DNA from: Enhydrobacter aerosaccus
Lineage (GTDB): Bacteria > Pseudomonadota > Alphaproteobacteria > Reyranellales > Reyranellaceae
Length of the DNA stretch: 43,158 bases
Direction of reading: 5' to 3'
Assembly (NCBI GenBank): GCA_903832005.1
Contig: CAIKZO010000093.1
Span: 1 to 43,158, forward strand
Positions 23,964 to 32,420 of the stretch are shown here, one piece after another. Under the pieces are notes generated by a model. It was not told where the DNA came from. It saw nothing but the letters and a program-made list of their open reading frames with translations, and made no database searches. Positions within the stretch are counted from its first letter, which is position 1, and every line of letters starts with the position of its first letter. Position numbers and translations under genes: made by a program.

Positions 23964-25250
23964 ATGAAGCACTTCATTTCCCGCCTGTGGCGCCAGCAGA
24001 AGGGCGCGACCGCCGTCCTGTTCGCCGTGATGGGCACCGCGCTGGTCGGCATGATCGGCATGTCGGTCGACGTCGGCCGCGCGCTGACCGCGAAGAGCGC
24101 CTTCACCGCCTCGGCGCAGTCGGCGGCCCTCGCGGGTGCCTATGCGCTGCTGCAGACCAATGCCACGCAGGCCACCGTGTCGGCGGCAGTCACCAGTTGG
24201 AACACCGCGCATCCGGCCTCGATCGTCACGGTCACCGGTACGAGCACGTCGCTGAGCTGCGTCACCGCGACCGCGAACCTGCCGAGCTGCACGAGCACCG
24301 CTCCGAACGTGGTGAACGTGACCCAGACCGGCACGGTCACGAACAATTTCCTGAAGGCCTTTGGCTATCCCACGTTCACCCTGACGGCGACCTCGAGTGC
24401 GGCCAAGGCAGGTGGCGCGGGCACGCCGCTCAACGTGATGTTCGTCCTCGATTCGACGGCATCGATGGCGAGCACAGGCGACAGCGGGTGCACGGTGCCC
24501 GGCATCAAGGGCACGCCGACGCGCTACCAGTGCGCGCAGTATTCGATCCAGAGCGTGCTGAAGGTGATGCAGCCCACCATGGCCTCGGTTGGCCTGATGA
24601 CCTTTCCCGGCACCAAGACCCAGTTCACGCCGGCCACGAAGTGCCCGACGCAGCCGTCGGCCACGCCGTACCTCAGTACGCCGATCTTCTACCAGGTAGG
24701 GTCCGGCACCGCGCTCAGCACCAATTACAATACCTCGGGCGTGCTCAACCATTCGTCGACGATCGTCGAGGCGGTTGGCGACGCTGCTTCGTCGCCGGTG
24801 CTCGCGGGCTGCCAGACCGCCAAGGGCGGGGAGGGCACGTATATCGCCGAAGTCATCACCAAGGCGCAGGCAGCGCTTCCGGTGGTCACCGGCACCAAGA
24901 ACGTGATCATCCTGTTGAGCGACGGCGATGCGGGCGCGACCGCCGCGCAGCTCAACAATGTCTCCGGCAAGACCACGGCGCAGTGCGGCCAGTACGTCAC
25001 CGCCGCCAAGGCCGCGACGACGGCGGGTACGACCGTCTATACGGTGGCCTACAGCGCGCCGACATCGGGCTGCAGCTCGGGCGACACCTACAATCCCTGC
25101 ACGGCGATGCAGGCATCGGCGTCCAGCACCGCGACGTTCTATTCGACGGGATCGCCCTGTGCGGCGACGTTGACCACGAACAATGCCTCGAACCTGCCGA
25201 CGATATTCACCCAGATTGTCGTCAACCTTACGAAGCCGCGGCTTCTGTAG
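23964..25250 (+). CDS. TadG-like protein with von Willebrand A domain
   Basis: The 428-residue protein begins with a basic leader and KGATAVLFAVMGTALVGMIG, one transmembrane helix of the Tad pilus assembly (TadE/G) type, then SVDVGRALTAKSAF. A vWA domain starts near residue 153: VMFVLDSTASMAS holds a MIDAS-like D-x-T-x-S, and VIILLSDGDAG the later conserved Asp. It is Thr- and Cys-rich, as expected for an extracellular adhesin-like protein. I chose the ATG at 23964 because AGGAGG lies directly upstream; a start 5 codons earlier overlaps tadE. It is probably co-transcribed with the TadE-like gene. Confidence 0.82.
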   Translation: MKHFISRLWRQQKGATAVLFAVMGTALVGMIGMSVDVGRALTAKSAFTASAQSAALAGAYALLQTNATQATVSAAVTSWNTAHPASIVTVTGTSTSLSCVTATANLPSCTSTAPNVVNVTQTGTVTNNFLKAFGYPTFTLTATSSAAKAGGAGTPLNVMFVLDSTASMASTGDSGCTVPGIKGTPTRYQCAQYSIQSVLKVMQPTMASVGLMTFPGTKTQFTPATKCPTQPSATPYLSTPIFYQVGSGTALSTNYNTSGVLNHSSTIVEAVGDAASSPVLAGCQTAKGGEGTYIAEVITKAQAALPVVTGTKNVIILLSDGDAGATAAQLNNVSGKTTAQCGQYVTAAKAATTAGTTVYTVAYSAPTSGCSSGDTYNPCTAMQASASSTATFYSTGSPCAATLTTNNASNLPTIFTQIVVNLTKPRLL

Positions 25251-25271
25251 GGCTCAGTCCCCCAGTCGGGC

Positions 25272-25538
25272 TCAGCCCCACGGACGGGTCGAGGCCAGCC
25301 CAATTCTCGCCTTAATCAGGTCCGAACCGTCATGGACCTGGCTGGTCTGGACCGGCAGTTCGGCGGCGGAAATCACGTTGGAGCGGGTCTGTGCACGTGC
25401 CGTGTGGGGATTGTTGACCGCCACGACGGTGGCGAAGGTCACGATGGTGGCAGCGATCACCATGAAGTCGACCCAGTTCAGAGCGGCCCGCTTCGGGCGG
25501 TAGGGAATGGCTTTGGCTTGGGTATTGATGCTGTTCAC
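25272..25538 (-). CDS. Small single-pass membrane protein, unknown
   Basis: An 88-residue frame starting at GTG has a GAGGT-like ribosome binding site upstream. The N-terminal 20 residues are basic, a transmembrane helix follows (WVDFMVIAATIVTFATVVAV, about 22-41), and the polar remainder ends LIKARIGLASTRPWG. It has no relative that I recognise. It lies between tadG (convergent) and pyruvate kinase (downstream on the same strand). Its reality rests on the clean membrane-protein pattern; a longer opposite-strand frame there looks non-coding. Confidence 0.5.
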   Translation of the reverse strand: MNSINTQAKAIPYRPKRAALNWVDFMVIAATIVTFATVVAVNNPHTARAQTRSNVISAAELPVQTSQVHDGSDLIKARIGLASTRPWG

Positions 25539-25642
25539 GGTGACCTCACGCAGTGCTTCTGAAGAAGATTACGAGGGAACCTTGGGCTCCATCCCCCGAC
25601 TTTTTCAGGTCACGCTCAGGTCACAGCCTCAGGTCACGCCCC

Positions 25643-27064
25643 TCAGGTCACGTAGGCGATGCGCAGGATGTTGGTGGCGCCGGGAGTCCCGAACGGCACG
25701 CCGGCGGTGATCACGACCCGCTGGCCCTGCTGGGCGATGCCTTGCTCGCGCGCGATCCTTACGGCGCGCTGAACCATGTCGGCGAAATTCTGGGCGTCCT
25801 CGGTTTCCACCGCATGCACGCCCCAGGTGAGAGTCATGCGCCGCGCGGTGTCGAGGTTGGGCGTGAGACAGAGGATGCGCACGTCCGGCCGTTCGCGCGC
25901 GGCGCGCAAGGTGGTCGAGCCGGTGTTGGTGTAGGTGACGATCGCGGCGGCCGACAGCGTGTGCGCGCACTGGCGCGCGGCGGCGCTGATCGCATCGGCG
26001 GTGGTGGCCTCCGGCTCGCGCCGCGACGCGTCCATCAGGCGGCGATAGAGCGGGTCGCCTTCCACGCTCTTCAGGATGCGGTCCATGATGGTGACCGCCT
26101 CGATCGGGTAATCGCCCGAGGCCGACTCCGCCGACAGCATCACCGCATCGGCGCCGTCGTAGACGGCGGTCGCGACGTCGGAGGCCTCCGCGCGCGTCGG
26201 TGTCGGCGAGTGGACCATCGACTCCAGCATCTGCGTCGCCACGATCGCGGGCCTGCCCAGCACGCGGCAGGCGGCAAGAATGCGCTTCTGCAGCGGCGGC
26301 ACGGCTTCCGGCGGCATCTCGACGCCGAGGTCGCCGCGCGCCACCATGATGCCGTCGCTCTGCTCGATGATCTCGTCGAGATGCTCGATCGCCTGCGGCT
26401 TCTCGAGCTTGGCCATCACCGCGGCACGGCCGGCGACCAGCTTCTTCAGCTCGGCGATGTCGTGCGCGTGCTGCACGAAGGAGAGCGCCACCCAGTCGAC
26501 GCCGAGCGTCAGCCCGTAGTCGAGGTCCTTGCGGTCCTTCGGAGTCATTGGCGACATCGGCAAAACCAGATTCGGCAGGTTGACGCCCTTGCGGTCGCTG
26601 ATCGTGCCGGGAACTTCTACCACGGTGTCGATGGTCTTCTTGTCGTGCGCCACGATGCGCAGCCGCACCTTGCCGTCGTCGATCAGGATCAGCCCGTCGG
26701 GCTGGGCGGCGGCGAAGATCTCGGGATGGGGCAGCGGCACGCGCTTGTCGGTGCCTGGCGCCTTGTCGAGATCGAGGCGCAGCTTCTGGCCCTTCTTCAG
26801 CTCCAGCGGCCCCTTGGCGAAGGTGCCGAGCCGCAGCTTCGGCCCCTGCAGGTCCATCAGGATGGCGATCGGGTACTTGTATTGCTTCTCCAGGGCACGC
26901 AGCAGCGCCACCCGCTGCTTATGGTCCTCGTGCGTGCCGTGGCTGAAGTTCAGCCGGAAGACATCGGCGCCGGCCTCGAACAGGGCGCGCAGTTGTTCCG
27001 GCGTGGAAGTGGCGGGGCCCAGCGTAGCGACGATCTTGGTGAAGCGGTCGCGATGCATGGGCAC
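25643..27064 (-). CDS. pyk: Pyruvate kinase
   Basis: The 473-residue enzyme makes pyruvate and ATP from phosphoenolpyruvate. Seen are RLNFSHGTHEDH (substrate Arg/Asn region), MDLQGPKLRLG, the signature GIMVARGDLGVEMPPEAVPPLQK (shown here in part; Mg-binding and catalytic region near residues 237-259), and an allosteric C-terminal domain. The GTG at 27064 has AAGAG at good spacing; an ATG two codons later is equally possible. It is the last gene of a seven-gene operon and sits 3 bases after ltnD. A pyk gene next to glycerate kinase, hydroxypyruvate isomerase and a reductase is typical of glycerate/glyoxylate operons and would complete the route to pyruvate. Confidence 0.94.
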   Translation of the reverse strand: MPMHRDRFTKIVATLGPATSTPEQLRALFEAGADVFRLNFSHGTHEDHKQRVALLRALEKQYKYPIAILMDLQGPKLRLGTFAKGPLELKKGQKLRLDLDKAPGTDKRVPLPHPEIFAAAQPDGLILIDDGKVRLRIVAHDKKTIDTVVEVPGTISDRKGVNLPNLVLPMSPMTPKDRKDLDYGLTLGVDWVALSFVQHAHDIAELKKLVAGRAAVMAKLEKPQAIEHLDEIIEQSDGIMVARGDLGVEMPPEAVPPLQKRILAACRVLGRPAIVATQMLESMVHSPTPTRAEASDVATAVYDGADAVMLSAESASGDYPIEAVTIMDRILKSVEGDPLYRRLMDASRREPEATTADAISAAARQCAHTLSAAAIVTYTNTGSTTLRAARERPDVRILCLTPNLDTARRMTLTWGVHAVETEDAQNFADMVQRAVRIAREQGIAQQGQRVVITAGVPFGTPGATNILRIAYVT

Positions 27065-27067
27065 AGC

Positions 27068-27982
27068 CTAACTCTTGGGTGAAGACACTTTGAAGTCGCC
27101 GGCCGCCTCGTAGACCTTCACGACGGCGGCATCGTCGAGCTTGCCCCAGCCCGCGCCGGCGGCGGCGAGGAAGAGCTGGTGTGCGGCGGCGGCCATCGGC
27201 AGGGGCAGGCGATGCTCGTGCCCGGTGTTCAGCACCAGCCCCAGGTCCTTGACGAAGATCTCGATCGCCGAGAGCGGCGAGAAGTCGTCGTCCAGCATGT
27301 GCGGCACGCGGTTGCCGAACATCCAGCTGTTGCCCGCGCTGGCGGAGATCACCTCGAACACGGCGCGCGTGTCGGCGCCGGCCTTGGCGGCGAGCGCCAT
27401 CGCCTCGGCGGCGGTTGCAATGTGCACGCCGGCCAGCAGCTGGTTCACCGTCTTCACCAGCGAGCCGATGCCCGGCGCGTCGCCGAGGCGGAACACCTTG
27501 GCAGAGGTCGCGGCAAGGATGGACTCGGCCGCGGCATAGGCGGGCGCGCTGCCGGAGGACATGAAGGTGAGCTCGCCCGACTCGGCGCGGGCGCGGCCAC
27601 CGGACATCGGCGCGTCGAGCAACGCGTGATCGGTCTTGGCGAGCTTCTCGCCGAGCGACTTGGCGAAAGCGGGCGGCACCGTCGCGCATTGCATGACCAG
27701 GCCGCCCTTGCGCAGCGAAGAGACGGCACCGTTGTCGCCATACAGGACCATGTCGACCTGTTGCGCATTCACGACAGCCACCACGACGACATCGGCCTTG
27801 GCTGCGGCCTCAGCGCAAGTGGCAGCCGTGCTACCACCCGCGGCGGTGAAGGCATCGCGCGCCGTGGTACTGGGATCGACGCCGATCACCTTGTGGCCGT
27901 GCTTCAAGAGGTTCTTCGCCATGCCGAGGCCCATCGAGCCCAGGCCGATGAAGGCGACAACGGGTGTGTTCTTGTCGGTCAT
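27068..27982 (-). CDS. beta-Hydroxyacid dehydrogenase: L-threonate dehydrogenase LtnD or tartronate semialdehyde reductase
   Basis: This 304-residue NAD(P) enzyme has the Rossmann motif FIGLGSMGLGMAKNLL (about 10-25), the substrate-site loop DAPMSGGRARAESGELTFM (about 123-141) and the catalytic Lys in SLVKTVNQLL (about 175). The family includes 3-hydroxyisobutyrate, threonate and tartronate semialdehyde enzymes. Adjacent otnC and otnK genes favour LtnD, which oxidises L-threonate to 2-oxo-tetronate. The presence of glycerate kinase and pyk in the same operon also fits GlxR. It starts 2 bases after the isomerase gene. Confidence 0.85.
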   Translation of the reverse strand: MTDKNTPVVAFIGLGSMGLGMAKNLLKHGHKVIGVDPSTTARDAFTAAGGSTAATCAEAAAKADVVVVAVVNAQQVDMVLYGDNGAVSSLRKGGLVMQCATVPPAFAKSLGEKLAKTDHALLDAPMSGGRARAESGELTFMSSGSAPAYAAAESILAATSAKVFRLGDAPGIGSLVKTVNQLLAGVHIATAAEAMALAAKAGADTRAVFEVISASAGNSWMFGNRVPHMLDDDFSPLSAIEIFVKDLGLVLNTGHEHRLPLPMAAAAHQLFLAAAGAGWGKLDDAAVVKVYEAAGDFKVSSPKS

Positions 27983-27984
27983 GA

Positions 27985-28770
27985 TCAGGTCTTGATGCCG
28001 TATTTCGCGGCCCAGCCGAGGCCGGCGCCGGTCGTGGTCTTCGGCTTATACTCGAGGCCTACGTAGCCTTCGTAACCGAGCCGATCGAGCACATCGAGCA
28101 GGTACATATGATTGGCCTCGCCGATATCCGGCTCGTTGCGATCGGGATTGCCCGCAATCTGCACATGCGCGGTGATCGGGAACAGCCGCTCGGTGCGCTT
28201 CTGCAAATCGCCCTCGGTCACTTGCAGATGATAGAGGTCGAGCTGCAGCTTGAGATGGGGCGCGCCCACTTCCTTCATGATCGCTTCGACCTGCGCGGTC
28301 GTGTTGGTGAAGTAGCCGGGAATGTCGCGATGGTTGATCGGCTCCAGCACGAGCGTGAGCCCGCTCTTGGCCGTGCGGTCGGCCGCCATCTTGAGATTGG
28401 AGACGAAGGTCTTGTGCATCGCCTTTACGTCGGCGCCGGGTACGATCATGCCCGACATCACATGAAGCGTGCGGCACTCGAGAGCCTTGGCGTAGGCGAG
28501 TGCCTTGTCGAGCGCCACAGCAAAGTCGGCCTCGCGACCGGGCAGGGCGGCGAAACCGCGCTCGCCTTTGCTCGCATCACCAGCAGGCAAATTGAACAGC
28601 GCCTGTGTGAGCTTGTGCTTCTTCAGCTCGGCCGCGATCTCGGCGGCCGGCGCCTCGTAGGGAAACAGGATCTCGACTGCCTTGAAGCCATGCGCGGCTG
28701 CCGCGCCAAAGCGCTGCAGGAACGGCACTTCCTGGTAGATCCACGAGAGGTTGGCGGCGAGCTTCGGCAT
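27985..28770 (-). CDS. otnI: 2-oxo-tetronate isomerase OtnI / hydroxypyruvate isomerase family
   Basis: The 261-residue TIM-barrel protein has the Hyi family N-terminus (MPKLAANLSWIYQEVPFLQRF, shortened in meaning to LAANLS...EVPFL), the catalytic Glu in TLVLEPINHRDIPG (about 138-151), and metal-binding LQLDLYHLQVTEG (about 175-187) and HVQIAGNPDRNEPD (about 204-217). OtnI interconverts 2-oxo- and 3-oxo-tetronate, while Hyi acts on hydroxypyruvate and tartronate semialdehyde. The neighbouring aldolase OtnC and kinase OtnK argue for OtnI, although dual use is possible. It lies 18 bases after otnC. Confidence 0.86.
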   Translation of the reverse strand: MPKLAANLSWIYQEVPFLQRFGAAAAHGFKAVEILFPYEAPAAEIAAELKKHKLTQALFNLPAGDASKGERGFAALPGREADFAVALDKALAYAKALECRTLHVMSGMIVPGADVKAMHKTFVSNLKMAADRTAKSGLTLVLEPINHRDIPGYFTNTTAQVEAIMKEVGAPHLKLQLDLYHLQVTEGDLQKRTERLFPITAHVQIAGNPDRNEPDIGEANHMYLLDVLDRLGYEGYVGLEYKPKTTTGAGLGWAAKYGIKT

Positions 28771-28788
28771 TCTTCTTGTTCTTCCTGA

Positions 28789-29436
28789 TTAAGACGGAAA
28801 GGCTTCTTCGACCTCACGGACCTGGGGGTCGGTGAGCGTGCGGACCTTGAGGCCCTGCAACAACAGGTGGAGCTTGGCGGTCTCCTCGAGTTCCTCGATC
28901 GAGGCCGAGGCGGCCGACAGCGACGTGCCGGCAACCACGGGCCCATGGTTGGCCAGCAGCACGGCACGATGACCCTTGGCGTAATCGCGGATCGCGTCGG
29001 CGAGCTTGGGATCGCCCGGCTTGAAGTAAGGCACCAGCGGCAGCTTGCCGACCCGCATCACGAAGTAGGGCGTGATCGGCGGCAGGGTTGTCTCGGCGTT
29101 GTGATGGCACGACGGATCGAGGCAGGAAATCGCCACCGCATGCGTGCAATGAAGATGCACGATCGCGCCGTCCTTGGGACGCACGTCGTAGACCGAGCGA
29201 TGCAGCAACGCTTCCTTGGTCGGCGGATCGCCAGCGACGTGCTTGCCGTTGAGATCGAGCTTGGAGAGCTGGCCGGGCTCGAGTTCGCCCAGCGATGAAT
29301 TGGTGGGGCTCATCAGCCAGCCGTCGTCGATGCGGGCGCTGATGTTGCCCGACGTGCCGGGGCAGAGGCCGCGGGCGGCGAGCTTGGAGCCGAGCGCGCA
29401 GATCGCGTCGCGCGTCTTGGTTTCCTTGGTGCTCAT
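28789..29436 (-). CDS. otnC: 3-oxo-tetronate 4-phosphate decarboxylase OtnC (class II aldolase fold)
   Basis: The 215-residue protein has the class II aldolase/adducin fold: GTSGNISARIDDGWLMSPT (about 27-45), the catalytic Glu in PTKEALLH (about 72-79), the zinc ligands in HLHCTHA (about 95-101) and the later zinc His in LANHGPVV (about 162-169). In the acid-sugar pathway OtnC decarboxylates 3-oxo-tetronate 4-phosphate to dihydroxyacetone phosphate. Gene order otnK-otnC-otnI-ltnD supports this over fuculose-phosphate aldolase. The start overlaps the otnK stop as ATGA. Confidence 0.87.
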   Translation of the reverse strand: MSTKETKTRDAICALGSKLAARGLCPGTSGNISARIDDGWLMSPTNSSLGELEPGQLSKLDLNGKHVAGDPPTKEALLHRSVYDVRPKDGAIVHLHCTHAVAISCLDPSCHHNAETTLPPITPYFVMRVGKLPLVPYFKPGDPKLADAIRDYAKGHRAVLLANHGPVVAGTSLSAASASIEELEETAKLHLLLQGLKVRTLTDPQVREVEEAFPS

Positions 29437-30689
29437 AGCTTTTGGAATGCCTTGGTAAAGAAGTCTGGCGCGCCGAAGTTGCCGGACTTCAGCGCCAGCA
29501 GCATCGGCTTCTTGGCGACGGAGGCGGTCCAGGGCACGCCGGGATCGATCTCGGGACCGATGCGCAGCGCCGTCACGTCGAGCGCGCCGACGACGGCGCC
29601 CGAGGTTTCGCCGCCCGCCACGACCAGGCGGCCGACGCCCGCGGCCACCAGGCCCTTGGCGAGCGCTGCCATGGTCGTCTCGATCGCATGGCTCGACTTC
29701 TCGACGCCGTACTTCGACTGCAATGCCTTCACCGCTTCGGGCGAGTCGCTGGCCGACAGCAGGATCGGCCCGTTGCCAAGTTTGTCCTTCGCCCAGCCGA
29801 GCGCCGCACTGGCAACATCTTCGCCGCGGCAGATCGCATCGGTGTCGAGTGCCAGATACGCGCCTTTGAAGGCGGCGATCTGGCCCAATGTGGCCGAAGA
29901 GCACGAGCCGGCAAGCACCGCCGCAGCGCCGTCGACCTTGGGCAGCGCATCGACTCCGGCGCGATGCTGCAACAGGCCGAGCCGGCGATAGGCCGCCGGC
30001 AATCCCAGCGCCACGCCCGAACCACCGGTCACCAGCACATCGTCGCCTACGGCCTCGCCGATGATGCCGAGGTCGGTGTCGGCCACCGCATCGACCACGA
30101 CATGGCGCACGCCGTCCTTGGCCAGTGCATCGAGCGCCTCGCGCAACGACGCCGAGCCCGCCTGCACCTTCTTCAGCGGCACGAGGCCGACCTTGTGCTT
30201 GGTCTGGCGGGCCAGCACACGCACCAGGCTCGAATCCGTCATGGGATTGAGCGGATGGTGGCGCATGTGCGTGTCGGACAACAGCAGGTCGCCGACGAAG
30301 AGATGGCCGAAGAAGATCGTGCGGCCGTTCTCGGGGAAGGCGGGGCAGTAGATCGCCTGCTTTGCCTTCAGCGCATCGAGCAGCGCGTCGCCGACCGGGC
30401 CGATGTTGCCCTGGTCGGTCGAATCGAAGGTCGAGCAGTATTTGAAGAAGAACCTTGAGCAGCCGGCGTCCTGCAGCGTCTTCAGGGCAGCGAGTGACTC
30501 CGCCACGGCTTCCTTGGCGGGAACCGACCGGCTCTTCAGGGCGACGACAACCGCATCGACGTCGTCGGGGATCGTGCCCTTTGCCGGCACGCCGATCGTC
30601 TGGATGGTGCGCATGCCGCCCTTGACCAACATGCCCGCGATGTCGGTGGCGCCGGTGAAATCGTCCGCGATGATTCCGAGAATGGCCAT
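29433..30689 (-). CDS. otnK: Four-carbon acid sugar kinase OtnK (DUF1537)
   Basis: The 418-residue kinase belongs to the former DUF1537 family, shown to phosphorylate acid-sugar intermediates. The N-terminal domain begins ILGIIADDFTGATDIAGML and has FFKYCSTFDSTDQGNIGP (about 89-106), both substrate-site hallmarks. The C-terminal nucleotide-binding domain ends with VVAGGETSGAVVGALDV and PGVPWTASVAKKPMLLALKS in shortened form here. OtnK makes 3-oxo-tetronate 4-phosphate, the OtnC substrate. It overlaps otnC by 4 bases and lies 8 bases after the GFA gene. Confidence 0.9.
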   Translation of the reverse strand: MAILGIIADDFTGATDIAGMLVKGGMRTIQTIGVPAKGTIPDDVDAVVVALKSRSVPAKEAVAESLAALKTLQDAGCSRFFFKYCSTFDSTDQGNIGPVGDALLDALKAKQAIYCPAFPENGRTIFFGHLFVGDLLLSDTHMRHHPLNPMTDSSLVRVLARQTKHKVGLVPLKKVQAGSASLREALDALAKDGVRHVVVDAVADTDLGIIGEAVGDDVLVTGGSGVALGLPAAYRRLGLLQHRAGVDALPKVDGAAAVLAGSCSSATLGQIAAFKGAYLALDTDAICRGEDVASAALGWAKDKLGNGPILLSASDSPEAVKALQSKYGVEKSSHAIETTMAALAKGLVAAGVGRLVVAGGETSGAVVGALDVTALRIGPEIDPGVPWTASVAKKPMLLALKSGNFGAPDFFTKAFQKL

Positions 30690-30697
30690 GGCTGACG

Positions 30698-31117
30698 TTA
30701 CGCGCTCACGGTTGCGGGCATCCAGAACTTTCGGCGCCTCGCCCGCCGCTTCTCGATATTTTCGCCGTCATAGACATGCAACGGCGGGGCAGGGTCGAAC
30801 GTATCGCGAATGTCGAGCATGTTGACGTTCACGATGCCGATCGACCGGCCCTCGTCCTCCATGATCGCACCGACGTAAGTGCCGCAACTCTTGCACAGCA
30901 GATAGTCGGTGATGCCGAGGCCGAAACGATAACGTGACAGGGCCTCGGGCGCGGCATGAAACGCGACCGATCCTCCCGGATCCCCCATCGTGCGCGCGCC
31001 GTGGCGGCGGCAGAAGGAGCAGGCGCAGCGGCCGATCCGCATCTCGGCCGGCTGTTTCGCGGAGGTGAGTTCGATCTTCACCGCGCCGCAGTGGCAGGAA
31101 CCGGGATAGACGGTCAT
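30698..31117 (-). CDS. GFA (glutathione-dependent formaldehyde-activating) family protein
   Basis: The 139-residue protein shows the zinc pattern of the GFA family: SCHCGAVKIEL (C8, C10), RCACSFCRRHG (about 30-40) and LCKSCGTYVG (about 74-83). Members bind zinc and are linked to glutathione adducts, but for most the reaction is unproven. The chosen ATG overlaps the gckA stop by 4 bases, and otnK begins 8 bases after its stop, so it is inside the acid-sugar operon. A role there (for example with aldehyde intermediates) is inference. Confidence 0.86.
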   Translation of the reverse strand: MTVYPGSCHCGAVKIELTSAKQPAEMRIGRCACSFCRRHGARTMGDPGGSVAFHAAPEALSRYRFGLGITDYLLCKSCGTYVGAIMEDEGRSIGIVNVNMLDIRDTFDPAPPLHVYDGENIEKRRARRRKFWMPATVSA

Positions 31118-32400
31118 GGCGCGATCAACGTTGCCCGGAAGTCGTTGACGTTGGTGCGCGTCGGCCCGGTGACGAGGCTGTCGCCCAGAAACTGGAAGAA
31201 GCCGTGGCCGTCGTTGTCGTCGAGCATCGCCTGTGGATCGCAGCCCTTGGCCTTGGCGCGCGCGAGCGTGTCGGGCGTGAAGATCGCACCGGCGATGTCC
31301 TCGGCGCCATCGACACCGTCGGTGTCGGCGGAAAGGCCCCAAACGGCGGGCGAGCCGCCGGCGGCAATCGCCTCGGCCATCAGATATTCGACATTGCGGC
31401 CGCCGCGACCCTTACCATGCACGGTGACCGTCGTCTCGCCGCCGGACAGCACGACCGTCGGCTTGCCACCCTTGGCAGCGATATCGAGCGCCTGGCGTGC
31501 ATGCGCGCCGCCGAGCGTACGCGCTTCGCCTTCGAGATTGTCGCCCAGCATCAGCACCTCCAGCCCGCGCGCCTTGGCAAGCGTGGCGGCGGCTTCGAGC
31601 GAGCGCTTGGGGGTCGCGACCATGACCGTCTCGACATGCGCGAGGCGCGGGTCGCCGGGCTTGGGCGTTTCCTCGATCTTGCCGGCAGCGCCCGCCTTCA
31701 AATGCGCGAGCACGGTAGCAGGTGGTGTGATCTTGAACTTGTCGAGCACGGCCAGTGCATCGGCGAAGGTCGTGCGGTCGAATACGGTCGGTCCCGAGCC
31801 GATCACGCCGGGATCGTCGTTGGGCACGTCGGAGATCAGCCACGACAGTACGCGCGCGGGCTGCGCCGCGATCGCCAGCCGACCGCCCTTGATGGCGGAG
31901 AGATGCTTGCGCACCGTGTTCATCTCGCCGATATGCGCACCGGATTTCAGCAGCGCCCGATTGACGTCTTGCTTGTCGGCCAAGGTGAGACCCGGCGCGG
32001 GCAGGGCGAGCAGTGCCGAGGCGCCGCCAGAGATGAGACAAAGGACAAGATCGTCCGGCGTCAGCCCCTTTACCATCTCGAGCATGCGGCCGGCGGCGGC
32101 GCGGCCTTTTTCGTCAGGCACCGGGTGCGCGGCCTCGACGATCTCGATGCGCTTGCAGGTCTCGCCATAGCCGTAGCGCGTGACCACCAGCCCTTCGAGC
32201 GGATGCGGCCAGCGGTCTTCCAGCGCACGCGCCATCGCCGCACTCGCCTTGCCGGCACCGATCACGATCGTACGGCCTTTGGGCGGCTTCAGCGCATCGA
32301 TATAGGGCGCCAGGCAGGTCGCGGGGCGCGCGGCGGCAAGCGCTGCATCGAAAAGGTCGCGCAGCAGGGCGCGGGCGTCGGCATCTTTCATTTGGGCCAT
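31114..32400 (-). CDS. gckA: Glycerate 2-kinase (GckA/TtuD, MOFRL family)
   Basis: The 428-residue enzyme phosphorylates D-glycerate to 2-phosphoglycerate. The N-terminal DUF4147 domain has TIVIGAGKASAAMARALE, LISGGASALLALPAPG and NTVRKHLSAIKGGRLA. The MOFRL C-terminal domain has VLSGGETTVTVHGKGRGGRN and SADTDGVDG, as in characterised class II glycerate kinases. I used the ATG at 32400 (MAQMKDADA), which has GGGAAG upstream; an upstream start overlaps the divergent gene. It heads the operon that ends in pyk, so 2-phosphoglycerate via enolase would reach phosphoenolpyruvate and pyruvate. The divergent amidohydrolase starts only 20 bases away. Confidence 0.92.
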   Translation of the reverse strand: MAQMKDADARALLRDLFDAALAAARPATCLAPYIDALKPPKGRTIVIGAGKASAAMARALEDRWPHPLEGLVVTRYGYGETCKRIEIVEAAHPVPDEKGRAAAGRMLEMVKGLTPDDLVLCLISGGASALLALPAPGLTLADKQDVNRALLKSGAHIGEMNTVRKHLSAIKGGRLAIAAQPARVLSWLISDVPNDDPGVIGSGPTVFDRTTFADALAVLDKFKITPPATVLAHLKAGAAGKIEETPKPGDPRLAHVETVMVATPKRSLEAAATLAKARGLEVLMLGDNLEGEARTLGGAHARQALDIAAKGGKPTVVLSGGETTVTVHGKGRGGRNVEYLMAEAIAAGGSPAVWGLSADTDGVDGAEDIAGAIFTPDTLARAKAKGCDPQAMLDDNDGHGFFQFLGDSLVTGPTRTNVNDFRATLIAP

Positions 32401-32420
32401 CTTCCCACTATAGGGGCACG

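Noticed and set aside
25183..25503. Plus-strand frame of about 106 codons after tadG
   Set aside because: It begins inside tadG in another frame and is Ser/Arg-rich without domain signs; the opposite-strand small membrane protein is the better candidate.
25643..32400. A pure glyoxylate carboligase (gcl-hyi-glxR) operon
   Set aside because: No gcl is present, while otnK and otnC are; the acid-sugar reading fits more genes, though shared use of Hyi/GlxR-like enzymes stays possible.
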